The position numbers and the translations under genes were made by a program. Source: Carettochelys insculpta (lineage: Eukaryota > Chordata > Testudines > Carettochelyidae). From it: a stretch of DNA of 64,000 bases. Numbering within the stretch: the stretch's first letter is position 1; every line of letters starts with the position of its first letter. Under the pieces are notes generated by a model. That model saw nothing but the letters and a program-made list of their open reading frames with translations. It searched no databases and was not told the DNA's origin. The stretch spans positions 273,087,798-273,151,797 of the forward strand of contig NC_134138.1 in the NCBI RefSeq assembly GCF_033958435.1. The letters are read 5' to 3'. Below, piece by piece: positions 53,338 to 63,225 of the stretch.

Positions 53338-54507
53338 AACATATGCTGATTTTCTACTGTATTCTCAATAAACTTAGCGTATTGGCTTTTCCCCAGAAAA
53401 AGATCCCGGGTGCTTCTTACAGGCATAACACGTGGCCAGCTCCAGCAACAGCCTGCTCCGCTCTGCCTCACCACAGCTTTCTGGACTGCTGAGCCAAGCT
53501 TCTCTGCAGTAGCAGGAAGTGGTCTCTTCTCCCCACTGCCCATGGAGAACTGGGGCTCAGCGGGACATGAAGGCATTGCAGAATGGAGCAGAGCAGAGCT
53601 CACACTGTGTGGTGTGTGCAAGGGGGAGGCACCCTCATGCTGCTTCTACCACTGCCCTCCACCACTCCCATGCCCTGCCCCAGATAATCCCTGAGCTGGC
53701 TGGTCAGAGAGAGAATGGGGGGATAGCATGGGGGCAGAATGGTGCCTGTGGTACAGAGAGATTGCGCTGGGTCCAATGCCTGGGGTACCGTGGGGGGTAG
53801 GCTGCCCTTCCCTCAAGTTGTCCCTGTGGAGGAATTAACCAATTTACCAAAATCATACATGGAGCAGATGTGGATTCCCAGTCCAATGCTGTAATCACCA
53901 GACCACCTTTCCCTTGTTTTTGTGACACTGACTCTTCTATGTCACTCCAGTTGCCCGAGTTTTATTTCAGACATAGTTTGCTCACGCAGACTGCTGCAAA
54001 GCTTAACACCGAGGTGCACAGCACTCTGTGATCTCAGGGGAGAAAGGCTCTAACGAGCTCTGTATTTCAGTGCTACCAGACACTCTCCTGGTTAGAGCTG
54101 CCATCCGTGCCGAACGGTTGCTTGCGGTGTTTACTCCTTCCCTCAAATGCATTTGTCGGCTGGGGCGGTAAAATAAATCTGTCTCGTTTATTACCTTTAT
54201 TGAGCGGTTTAGTGACGGGTCATTTGGAAATTAACTTATGGCTGTGTAGATTCCAATGAGATGGTGCAGGCACTTGAGTCCTGGCAGAGGTGTAGGAGTT
54301 ACTTGCTGTAGCCTGCAAAGCCTCTTTGATGTGATTTGTCTGGAGGCAAGTGTCATTTAGCTTTGTTCTGGTAAATAATGTCATGGGCCACGTGGCTGCA
54401 TTGTCTGTAGTAGAGGCTCCATTCTCAGTTTCCTCTGGTCTGCCTGGAGGTTGAGCTTGAAGGACATCAGGTGCTTGAGTGTGTTCTCCATGTGTTCCCC
54501 AGCTCAC
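53338..54507. other. intergenic, no recognisable feature
   Basis: No exon or repeat was recognised. Confidence 0.45.
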
Positions 54508-54510
54508 CTG

Positions 54511-55192
54511 AGCTGCGTCTACACGTGCACGCTACTTCGAAGTAGCGGCACCAACTTCGAAATAGCGCCCGTCGCGTCTACACGCGTCGGGCGCTATTTC
54601 GAAGTTAACTTCGACGTTAGGCGGCGAGACGTCGAAGTCGCTAACCTCATGAGCAGATAGGAATAGCGCCCTACTTCGACGTTCAACGTCGAAGTAGGGA
54701 CCGTGTAGACGATCCGCGTCCCGCAACGTCGAAATTGCTGGGTCCTCCATGGCGGCCATCAGCTGGGGGGTTGAGAGCTGCTCTCTCTCCAGCCCCTGCG
54801 GGGCTCTATGGTCACCGTGGGCAGCAGCCCTTAGCCCAGGGCTTCTGGCTGCTTCTGCGGCAGCTGGGGATCTATGCTGCAGGCACAGGGTCTGCAACCA
54901 GTTGTCAGCTCTGTGTATTTTGTGTTGTTTAGTGCAACTGTGTCTGGGAGGGGCCCTTTAAGGGAGCGGCTTGCTGTTGAGTCCGCCCTGTGACCCTGTC
55001 TGCAGCTGTACCTGGCATCCCTATTTCGATGTGTGCTACTTTGACGTGTAGACGTTCCCTCGCTGCACCTATTTCGATGTTGGGCTGAGCAACGTCGAAG
55101 TTGAACATCGACGTTGCCGGCCCTGGAGGACGTGTAGATGTTATTCATCGAAATAGCCTATTTCGATGTTGGCTGCACGTGTAGACGTAGCC
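54511..55192 (+). mobile_element. CpG-rich TIR element, 3-bp TSD family, copy 3
   Basis: 682 bp, with ends AGCTGCGTCTACACGTGC and the inverse of GGCTACGTCTACACGTGC. Flanked by CTG (54508-54510, 55193-55195). It lacks about 28 bp next to the right end present in copies 1 and 5, at the place of a small 'cgatgt..acatcg' palindrome. The minus-strand frame 54532-54897 parallels that of copy 1. Confidence 0.9.
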
Positions 55193-55585
55193 CTGGAGTC
55201 AAATGAAGACGTGGCCAAGGGTAGGGGGACTGCTCTGTTAGGATTTGCAGGTGCATTGCACCTTCTGGCTGGACTCAATCTGTGCTAATGTCATGCACAC
55301 CACTATATCAGACCCAGCTCTCCTGCAGCGTGATCAGCCCTGGGATTAGCAGGCATCGGCTACTCCATTGTCTCCAGGAAAATTGCAGGTTGCAAGGTCC
55401 CATGACATCCAGTTACTGACCCATGGTTTATTATCAAAGAAGAGGCTGTTCCCAGCTCAGGGTTTGTCTACTTCTCTTGTCTTGATTTAAACCCTTGTAC
55501 TCCGAGTGGAGCATAGGTCATCTACAAGTCTCCTCCACTTCCCTCCGCCTCAGGACAAAACTTTTAGCTGGCTCCAAGAGTACCC
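55193..55585. other. intergenic, no recognisable feature
   Basis: Nothing recognised between the TIR element and a LINE fragment. Confidence 0.4.
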
Positions 55586-55589
55586 CAGT

Positions 55590-55909
55590 TGTTGTCCTTC
55601 AATCTCAGTAGATCTTCTCCACATTGTCCAAGGTCTTCCTCTTCTGCATTTTCCTTGTGAGCTCCACTGGGGAACTTAGACTATGCTGGATGATGGTTTT
55701 CTGAGAGTGTGGCCTCGCCATCCCCACTTCCTTCTCTTGATTGGAACGTCAAGTGGTTCTTGTCCTGCTCTGTTCCAAAGCTCCTCGTTTGTGATGAAGT
55801 CTTGCCATTTGATGTGAAGGGTGTACCTCAGGCATCTGTTTATGAACACTTGAAGCTTGTTATTTAAAAACGTTTTAGTAAGCCAGGTCTCACATCCATA
55901 CAAGAGCAG
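55590..55909 (-). pseudogene. non-LTR retrotransposon RT C-terminal fragment
   Basis: On the minus strand it encodes MYGCETWLTKTFLNNKLQVF, then INRCLRYTLHIKWQDFITNE, ELWNRAGQEPLDVPIKRRKW and GWRGHTLRK. These are the YG-ETW, NRCLR-L and W-W-GHTLRK landmarks of the region after the RT core in a LINE lineage distinct from CR1 and from the RTE piece at 41410. It is cut on its upstream side by the fold-back MITE. Confidence 0.75.
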
Positions 55910-55910
55910 T

Positions 55911-56546
55911 CTTATTTCGAAATAAGCTATTCTGGAAGGCTATGGACACACTAGCTGCTCCTTTTGCAGGGGCTATGGTAATGTGGCAGTTTGGAATATG
56001 CTGATGAGGTGCTTCCAGGAATATGCAATACCTCATTAGCATAATGGCAGCCGCACGTGCTTCAAAACTGCCGGTTTCTAAATGCATGCCATCTCTGCAG
56101 CTGGGAGCCTTTCGAAACGACTCCCCTGATTTCAAAAGCCCTTTCTTCCCAGAAGCAGATGGGAAGAAGGGGCTTTCAAAATCAGGGGGCCATTTCGAAA
56201 GGCCCCCGGCTACATGGGAGGCATGTGTTTTGAAACCGGCAGTTTCACAGAGTGCGTGGCCACCATTATGCTAATGAGGCACTGCATATTCCTGGCAGCA
56301 CCTCATTAGCATATTCCAAAGTGCCATATTACCATAGCCCCCGCAAAAGGAGGGGCTAGTGTGGCCACAGCCGAAGAGGTATTTCAAAATCACTTATTTC
56401 GAAATAATGCTGCTACACACAAAAATGCATTTTGAAATAGCACTTAGCTATTTTAAAAAGTGTCTACAGACATAGTGCCTATTTTGAAATAGAGCCAGTG
56501 GATGCACTATGACTTATTCTGAAATAGCTATTTCTAAGTAGACATT
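55911..56546. mobile_element. large fold-back MITE (about 215-bp imperfect arms)
   Basis: The arms from about 55939 to 56150 and from 56161 to about 56373 are inverted repeats with roughly 80-90% agreement by eye and a 10-nt loop (56151-56160). Repeated ATTAGCATA motifs and TTTCGAAA sites occur in both arms. The outer part carries 'cttatttcgaaata' at both sides of the hairpin. It interrupts a LINE fragment at 55910. Copy 4 of the 3-bp-TSD family inserted at 56546. Confidence 0.8.
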
Positions 56547-57229
56547 GGCTACGTCTACACGTGCATGCTACATCGAAATAAGATATTTCGATGAATAACG
56601 TCTACACATCCTCCAGGGCTGGCAACTTTGACGTTCAACTTCGACGCTGGGCAGCACCACATCGAAATAGGCGCTGCGAGGGAACGTCTACACACCCAAG
56701 TAGCAGACATCAAAATAAGGGTGCCAGGAACAGCTGCAGACAGGGTCACAGGGTGGACTCAACAGCAAGCCGCTCCCTTAAAGGGCCCCTCCCAGACACA
56801 GTTGCACTAAACAACACAAGATCCACAGAGCTGACAACTGGTTGCAGACCCTGTGCATGCAGCATGGATCCCCAGCTGCCGCAGCAGCAGCCAGAAGCCC
56901 TGGGCTACGGGCTGCTGCACACGGTGACCATAGAGCCCCGCAGGGGCTGGAGAGAGAGCGTCTCTCAACCCCCTCAGCTGATGGCCGCCATGGCAGACCC
57001 CGCTATTTCGATGTTGCGGGACGCGGATCAGCTACACGTGCCCTACTTCGACGTTCAACTTCGAAGTAGGGTGCTATTCCTATCCCCTCATGAGGTTAGC
57101 GACTTCGACGTCTCGCCGCCTAACGTCGATTTCAACTTCGAAATAGCTCCCAACACGTGTAGCCGTGACGGGCACTATTTCGAAGTTGGCGCCGCTACTT
57201 CGAAGTAGCGTGCACGTGTAGACACGGCC
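56547..57229 (-). mobile_element. CpG-rich TIR element, 3-bp TSD family, copy 4
   Basis: 683 bp, inverted relative to copies 1, 3 and 5. Ends GGCTACGTCTACACGTGC and the inverse of GGCCGTGTCTACACGTGC, flanked by ATT (56544-56546, 57230-57232). It carries a 205-codon plus-strand open frame (56591-57208) and the shorter recurrent Ala/Arg-rich frame at 56842-57069. Confidence 0.9.
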
Positions 57230-57332
57230 ATTATTCCTTCTAGAATTAGGTTTACCTAGTGCCAAGTAAACTAACTGCTATTTCGAAGTTATTTTGAAAT
57301 AGTTGCATTGTGCAGATGCAAGGATAGTTATT

Positions 57333-57586
57333 GGCCGTGTCTACACTAGCACAGATCTTCGAAATGGCCAAGCAAATAGCCATTTCGAAGATTTGGGCTA
57401 GTATACATGTAGTCATTCTGAAATAACTTTGCTGTGTAGACTCACACACCTAAGCAGGAGTCACAAAGGTGAGTGGCTGTCATTATGCAAATGAGGCACT
57501 GAACATGCAAATTAGCACGCCGTTTGCATTTTCAATCCACTGCATTTGCGTGTCCTTTCAAAAGGGGGGGCAGTGTAGATATAGCC
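57333..57586. mobile_element. MITE of the GGCCGTGTCTACACTAGC family, copy 2
   Basis: The left end GGCCGTGTCTACACTAGC and the right inverse 'ggctatatctacactgccc' are TIRs. It shares 'atttcgaaga', 'cattatgcaaatgaggcac' and 'cctttcaaaagggg' with the fold-back element at 55911 and the element at 60726. Flanks ATT/AAT agree only in part. Confidence 0.6.
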
Positions 57587-57589
57587 AAT

Positions 57590-58978
57590 GATGGCTCAGT
57601 AGAGTGATAAATGCCCAATAAGGACCAGAGACTGACCCCTCCTGACTCCCACACCTGTCAAGGAGCACCTTATGCCTCAAGCTGATTTCAATGGAACCAC
57701 ACACTAAGGAGGCACTCCTCAAGTAGAGAAAACATTGAAGTTTCCACCCCCAGGACATTCCAATATCTAAATATTTGGGGTCATACAGAATCAGGATTCA
57801 AAGATGAAAATGCAAAATTTCTCGGGGAATGAGAAGTTTGGAAAAACTGTGCTTTGGAAATGTAGAAATTTAAGCTTCAATATTTTTGATTGAAACTAAG
57901 TGCTCTGAGATTACTCAGTTGAAATCTTTTCATTCTGGTCTCTTGAATGGACCCAAAACATCGCCTTTCAGCTTGGGTTGGCATTACACTAAATCCACCT
58001 ATGGCACAGTAATGCCTCGTGAGAACAGTAGTTCAGTTGCCTCTTGACTCCATTCTTCATATAGGCCAGGCCCTCCAGGTAGACTACATAGGAGATTCCC
58101 AGTCATGTGACTCCCAGGATGTATTACATAGCATGGCCACAGGGGAGACCGCAATGCATCATGGTAGACATGGTCTGACTAAGTAGCCCAGTCCATAGGG
58201 GCGAATGGGGACAAGAAGTCCATGCACTATAACTCCCAAAAGCAGACTTGGTTTAATCTCAAACATACTCTGAACAAAACATTTCAGTTCAACAATAGGT
58301 TTTGTTGCCATTCAAGTCAAGCCAACCGAAAAGGAAACATGTACTCTGATTTGCCCCATGGAAAAGCAAAAGAATTCTGCAAAACTGACATCTTCCTGAA
58401 AACTGATCATTTCAGCTTTGCAGAAACTGCATTTGCCGGTCAAGCACTCACTGACAGAAAATTACCAACAAGCTCTAAATTTAAGTTTTGGGTGGCAGTG
58501 TCTGACCCTGAATTATTTATCTCACTGATTCAGGGCATTTTCTACACCAAGGGACAAACCACTGAGCTGAACTTGGCCCCACTAAGCAAATAGGATTGTT
58601 CTCTCAATTTCTCCTCTCTTCCCTAACTCTCAGGAGATGGTAAGTCACCTGCAGTTAGATTGTTAAATTCCAAGCAAAATACCAATATGCTTTTGCGAGA
58701 GCCACACAACCACAAGTTAAAACTTGCTGTAGATGTTAGCTCAGTTGAGACTTTGGGGCCTGATTCTCAGTTAATCTGTGCCTGAGAGTTTGGGGCAGCA
58801 ACAGAGTGGGGAGAGGGGAGAGCTAGGCCTCCTTTATTTTCCCATAGTCCAGGGCCTGCCCTGATCCTGTTGCAGAGTTAGAGCAGCTTTAAGGCTAGAG
58901 GCAGAAGGCGGCTGCAAGGCTGAGGTGCACTCACCCAGAACCTTATAGGGTCCCTTCCCCCCATCACATCCACCCCCC
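57590..58978. other. intergenic, no recognisable gene
   Basis: A 123-codon open frame at 58222-58593 resembles nothing I know and lacks splice or promoter context. Runs of C are seen at 58967-58982. Confidence 0.4.
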
Positions 58979-59038
58979 CCCCATTAAATTATATTGCAAA
59001 TTGATATGAATCCTGGTCATAAAATCATAGAACTATAG

Positions 59039-59748
59039 GGCTGCGTCTACACGTGCACGCTACTTCGAAGTAGCGGCAGTAACTTCGAAATAGCGCCCGT
59101 CACGTCTACACGTGTTGGGCGCTATTTCGAAGTTGAAATCGACGTTAGGCGGCGAGACGTCGAAGTCGCTAACCCCATGAGCGGATGGGAATAGTGCCCT
59201 ACTTCGACGTTCAACATCGAAGTAGGGACGTGTAGACGATCCGCATCCCGCAACATCGAAATAGCGGGGTCCTCCATGGCGGCCATCAGCTGGGGGGTTG
59301 AGAGATACTCTCTCTCCAGCCCTTGCGGGGCTCTGTGGTCACCGTGGGCAGCAGCCCTTAGCCCAGGGCTTCTGGCTGCTGCTGCTGCAGCTGGGGGTCC
59401 GTGCTGCATATACAGGGTCTGCAACTAGTTGTTGGCTCTGTGTATCTTGCACTGTTTAATGAAAGTGTGTCTGGGAGGGGCCCTTTAAGGGAGCGGCTTG
59501 CTGTTGAGTCCGCCCCGTGACCCTGTCTGCAGCTGTGCCTGGCTCCCTTATTTCGATGTGTGCTACTTTGCCGTGTAGACGTTCCCTCGTTGTGCCTATT
59601 TCGATGTTGGGCTGAGCAACGTCGAAGTTGAACATCGACGTTGCCAGCCCTGGAGGACGTGTAGACGTTATTCATCGAAATAGCCTATTTCGATGTCGCA
59701 ACATCGAAATAAGCTATTTCGAAGTTGGGTGCACGTGTAGACGTAGCC
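59039..59748 (+). mobile_element. CpG-rich TIR element, 3-bp TSD family, copy 5
   Basis: 710 bp. Ends GGCTGCGTCTACACGTGC and the inverse of GGCTACGTCTACACGTGC, flanked by TAG (59036-59038, 59749-59751). The host CR1 reads through once one TAG is removed, which confirms a 3-bp duplication. Six copies of the CGTCTACACG motif occur, two in one orientation on the left and four inverted on the right. The frame at 59122-59424 (minus) is nearly the same protein as in copy 2. Confidence 0.93.
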
Positions 59749-60183
59749 TAGGACTGCAGGGGGCCTCGAGAAGTCATCAAGTTGACCCCCTCACCTCCCC
59801 ACCTCCAAGCACATTGTAGGAGGACCCAGTAAACCCAGACCAACTCTGGAAGGTTTCTTCCACCCTGTTCTTGCAAACGTTCAATGATGCAGCTTCCACA
59901 ACCTCCTTTGGAATCTATTGCACAGCTTAGCAGCCCTTAGAATTGGAAAGTGTTCCTAATATCTCACCTAACTTCCTCTTGCTGAAGACCAAACCCATAA
60001 CTTCTTGTCCTACCTTCTGTGGACATACAGAATATCACCATCATTTTTGTGATACCCCTTATCCTATTTGAAGACTCTTACGAGCTCCCCTCTTCTACCC
60101 TGGCCCCCTTCTCAGTCTTCTTTTCTCAAGCTGAAATATGCCCTATTTCTTTAATCCTTTCTCTTAAATCAGGTTTTGCAACC

Positions 60184-60584
60184 CAGTGGTTCTAAAACTT
60201 TCCAGACCCTTTCCGGAGTCTGATTTGTCATGCGTACCCTAAGTTTCACCTCTCCTAAAACTACTTGTTTACAAAATCAGACACAAAAATACAAAAGGGT
60301 CATGGTGCATTATTACTGAAAACTCACTTGTTTGCTTTTTTTCACCCTATAGTTATAAAACAGACCAAGTGGAATGTAAATATTGTACTTACAGTTCAGT
60401 GTAATATATAGAGCCATATAAACATATGGTGGGCTGGCTGAAATAGGAATTTGTACTGACTTCACTAGTGCTTTTTTTCGAAGTCTGCTGTAAAATTAGG
60501 CAACTATCTAGAGGAGCTGCCGTATCCCCTGGAAGATCTTCGTGAACCCCCCAAGCAGAATATATCCCTGACTGAGAACCAGTG
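60184..60584. mobile_element. hAT-type element nested in CR1
   Basis: 401 bp, with ends CAGTGGTTCTAAAAC and the inverse of CACTGGTTCTCAGTC. Flanks TTGCAACC (60176-60183) and TTCTAACC (60585-60592) match at 6 of 8 positions. CR1 continues on both sides. Confidence 0.75.
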
Positions 60585-60725
60585 TTCTAACCCTCTGAGC
60601 ATTTTGATTGCTCTCCTCTGACTTTCCCCAATTTCTCTATATCTTTCCTAAGGTGTGAACCCCAGAACTGGGCCCAAACCCTGCTGCACCCTCCAGGGTT
60701 GAGGAGAGACGGGCAAAGACCTCCT

Positions 60726-61048
60726 GGCCGTGTCTACGCTAGCCCCCGCCTTTCAAAAGGGGGATGCTAATGAGACACTTTGGGATATGGCTTCTGTGGC
60801 ACTTTGAAAATGCTTTTCAAAAGGACCCCGCACACTTTGAAATACCCTTAGTCATATAAGCAAATAGGAAAGGACCCCGTGTGGACGAGCAGCGCATGAT
60901 CAAAAGCAGCACTTTCGAAGTGTCACGGCCTCCATTATGCTAACGAGGTGCTGCATATTCATTATAGCACCTCATTAGCATATGCTGAAGCATCTTATTT
61001 GCATCCCCCTTTCGAAAGGGTGTGGGGGTGGCTAGTGTAGAAATAGTC
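60726..61048. mobile_element. MITE of the GGCCGTGTCTACACTAGC family, copy 3
   Basis: 323 bp. The left GGCCGTGTCTACGCTAGCCC and the right inverse 'gactatttctacactagcca' are TIRs. It contains 'cattatgctaacgaggtgctgcatattcattatagcacctc', an internal hairpin shared with the fold-back element at 55911. Confidence 0.75.
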
Positions 61049-61845
61049 ACTGTGTCTTCAAGAGGACTCTCTTGTTAACTGACCCCAGAAAGCCAGGGTA
61101 AGTGGGCCTCTGCTGTTTTCTTGGAACTGCTCTTACTCTTTTCTCTTCTCAAGGGACCTTTATAAGATGCAAATGTGGGACTCAAGCAGGGAGCAGAACA
61201 GAAGCAAAAGAATCTTTGCATAGGTGGAGAAAGTAGCACCCTTATTGCTTGGGCTGCCCTGAACTTTTCGTTCTAAGATATTATTAGCACTTTGCAAAAC
61301 TTTCATCATCTTTCTATCATCATTCCGCCTTGTTAGAGAAAAACGGATGATTGCTGCCATCTTGGATGGGAGAAAGAACATTTTGGTGCCCCTTCTCCTC
61401 CAGGCTTTTGGAGCCAAAACAGGGACTGGGAGTGCCAGGGGACGGCAAATCTGCCTAGCAACAACAACAGATACCGGGGAGTGGCTGTCACAGTGACAGG
61501 GCTCTGTGATGCCGGGTGCTGCACTGGAAGGTCCTCCCAGTGAGACAGAGAGACCCTCCCATAGAGTGACAGCCTGCTGAGAGGACAGAACACCAGAGGG
61601 TCCTATCCATTACCCGCATGCACAAAGCACATTGGTAGGGTCCACTCGGTACACGCAGGAGAAGGGGGGTCAACAGCAGAAGACTGAAGAAATCCACATA
61701 TCTATTCCTGATGTCTCCAGTGTCCAGTCCCTGTGTCCTCCCCTGTCACCCAGGGTATGGTACAGTCTTTCTCCTTCTACTCTTGGTCCTAGTGTAAGGG
61801 TCAGGGCTAAGCTAACAACCGTGCCATTATTTTTATGCAATAGAG
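61049..61845. other. intergenic, no recognisable feature
   Basis: Nothing recognised. Confidence 0.4.
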
Positions 61846-62078
61846 CAGGGGTTCCCCAAACTTCATGCAGTTGGAACCCAGTTTTCTTGAGTACCTTTTT
61901 TGCAGCTCAAAAATATAAACTCATATAAAAAAAGAATTAAAAATGAATAAATTTTCACTGTTTATTATTTATTCACAATAACAATTGTACATAGCGAAAA
62001 TTTGTATTTTTTCTAAGGACCAGTATTTTTTTTCCAAGGACTGGTACTGGGCCGCAGACCACATTTTGGGAAATGTTG
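61846..62078. mobile_element. probable hAT-type MITE
   Basis: The left CAGGGGTTCCCCAAACTTC is a typical hAT end. The right region 'gggccgcagaccacattttgggaaatgttg' would be its decayed partner. The 8-bp flanks do not match, so the right border is uncertain. Confidence 0.5.
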
Positions 62079-62354
62079 TTTCATTTGTGCTATTAAATCC
62101 CATTTTTTGTTTGTGTTATTAATAAAAGCCCAGTTATTTTAACCCAACTTATATGTGTTTTAACCACACCAAACCAATGACAGGTGCAGCGGGGGTAGAA
62201 TTCTGCAGGCAGCCCGTTTTCTGTCTAGCAAAACTATAATTTAAACTGTTTCAGGCTAACAGCCCGACTTTGATCAAGCCCACGGCCTGCCTCAGCCAGA
62301 ATTCTTTTAGAAAATTTTGGCCCAAACAGTTTAAATATCTTCCAAAGAACATTT

Positions 62355-62535
62355 TTAGCAGAGATAGCTCAGTGGTTTGGCCTGCTGAACCCAGGGGTGG
62401 GAGCTCAATCTTTGAGGAGGCCATTTAGCAGTTAGGGTAAATAGATGTCAGGGATGGTGCTTGGCCCTGTTAAGAGGCAAGGGGACTGGGCTAGGTGAAC
62501 TCCTAAGGCCCCTTCCAGTTGTAGGAGATGTGTGT
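62355..62535 (+). mobile_element. tRNA-derived SINE with CR1-like tail (Cry type)
   Basis: Starts 'gcagagatagctcagtggtttgg' (A box), lacks about seven bases that the 40130 copy has before 'cctgctgaaccc', then has 'ggtgggagctcaatc' (B box). It ends 'gcaaggggactgggctaggtgaactcctaaggccccttccagttgtagg', homologous to the CR1 3' end that lies just downstream. Confidence 0.85.
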
Positions 62536-62539
62536 ACCA

Positions 62540-63225
62540 CTGAATTTTGGTATCTAAAAGGGTGTCGTAAGGAGGAAGGGAGGAAACTTGTTCGTTTTGG
62601 CCTCTGAGGATAGAACAAGAGGCAATGGACTTAAACGGCAGCAAGGGAGGTTGAGGTTGGACATTAGGAAGAAGTTCCTAACTGTTAGGGTGGTCAAACA
62701 GTGGAACAAATTGCCTGGAGAGGTTGTGGAATCTCCATCACTGGAGATTTTTAAGAGCAGGTAGACAAACACCTGCCAGGGATGGTCTAGATTAGGGGAC
62801 AGCAACCTCTGGCACAGATTGCAAGAGCGGCATGCGAGTCAATTTTCATTGGCATGTGAGGCGGGAGCTCAGGCTCCCCCTTCTTCCCCCATGCAGCCGG
62901 AAGCTTGCTCAAAGCCATGTCACCTGTGGATTAACAAAAGACCAGTTAATGATACCAACCACCAACTAAAGGGTAATTTTAATTACATCTTTTTCATTGC
63001 ATCTTAATTTATTTATTAATAAAGCTGTTGCCAGTAGGACTATTCTTGGCTTTTAAAGCATCACCAGCACTTGGACCGTACAGAGAGATCAAAAGGACAA
63101 ATTTCAGCACTCCACCTTGGAAAGGTTGCTGACCCCTGGTCTAGATGATGCTTGGCCCTGCCATGAGGCCAGGGGACTGAATTCAATGACTTCTCGAACT
63201 TCCTTCCAGTTCTAGTGTTCTATGG
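62540..63225 (+). mobile_element. CR1 LINE 3' end with nested hAT
   Basis: CR1 text 'ggcctctgaggatagaacaagaggcaatgg', 'ggttggacattaggaagaagttcctaactgttagggtgg' and 'tggaatctccatcactggagatttttaagagcagg' is split at 62792. It resumes at 63147 with 'gatgcttggccctgccatgaggccaggggactg' and ends 'cttccagttctagtgttctatgg'. Confidence 0.88.
62793..63138. mobile_element. hAT-type MITE inside CR1, perfect 8-bp TSD
   Basis: 346 bp, bounded by GTCTAGAT at 62785-62792 and 63139-63146, identical. Ends TAGGGGACAGCAACCTCTGG and the inverse of CAGGGGTCAGCAACCTTTCC are inverted repeats. No coding capacity. Confidence 0.92.

Larger units (their letters stand above)
59017..60700 (-). mobile_element. CR1 LINE 3' region carrying two nested transposons
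   Basis: CR1 pieces at 59017-59038, 59752-60183 and 60593-60700 join into one minus-strand CR1. It runs from 'aatcatagaactatag|gactgcagggggcctcgagaag' through 'cttgtcctaccttctgtgg' to 'ccctctgagcattttgattgctctcctctgac'. A TIR element and a hAT element interrupt it. Confidence 0.8.

Noticed and set aside
52839..53621. 260-codon minus-strand open frame as a host gene
   Set aside because: Its last half is the CR1 ORF2 C-terminus; the first half is unrelated low-complexity sequence fused by chance.
56591..57208. 205-codon open frame as a real gene
   Set aside because: It lies within TIR copy 4; only part of it is kept in sister copies, and the rest is open because the element is rich in CG and poor in TA.
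61838..62086. 8-bp target duplication for the hAT-like element at 61846
   Set aside because: CAATAGAG and the bases after the presumed right end do not match; the border or assignment is uncertain.
62358..62430. Functional tRNA gene
   Set aside because: The A and B boxes belong to a SINE head that lacks part of the anticodon arm and continues into a CR1-like tail.
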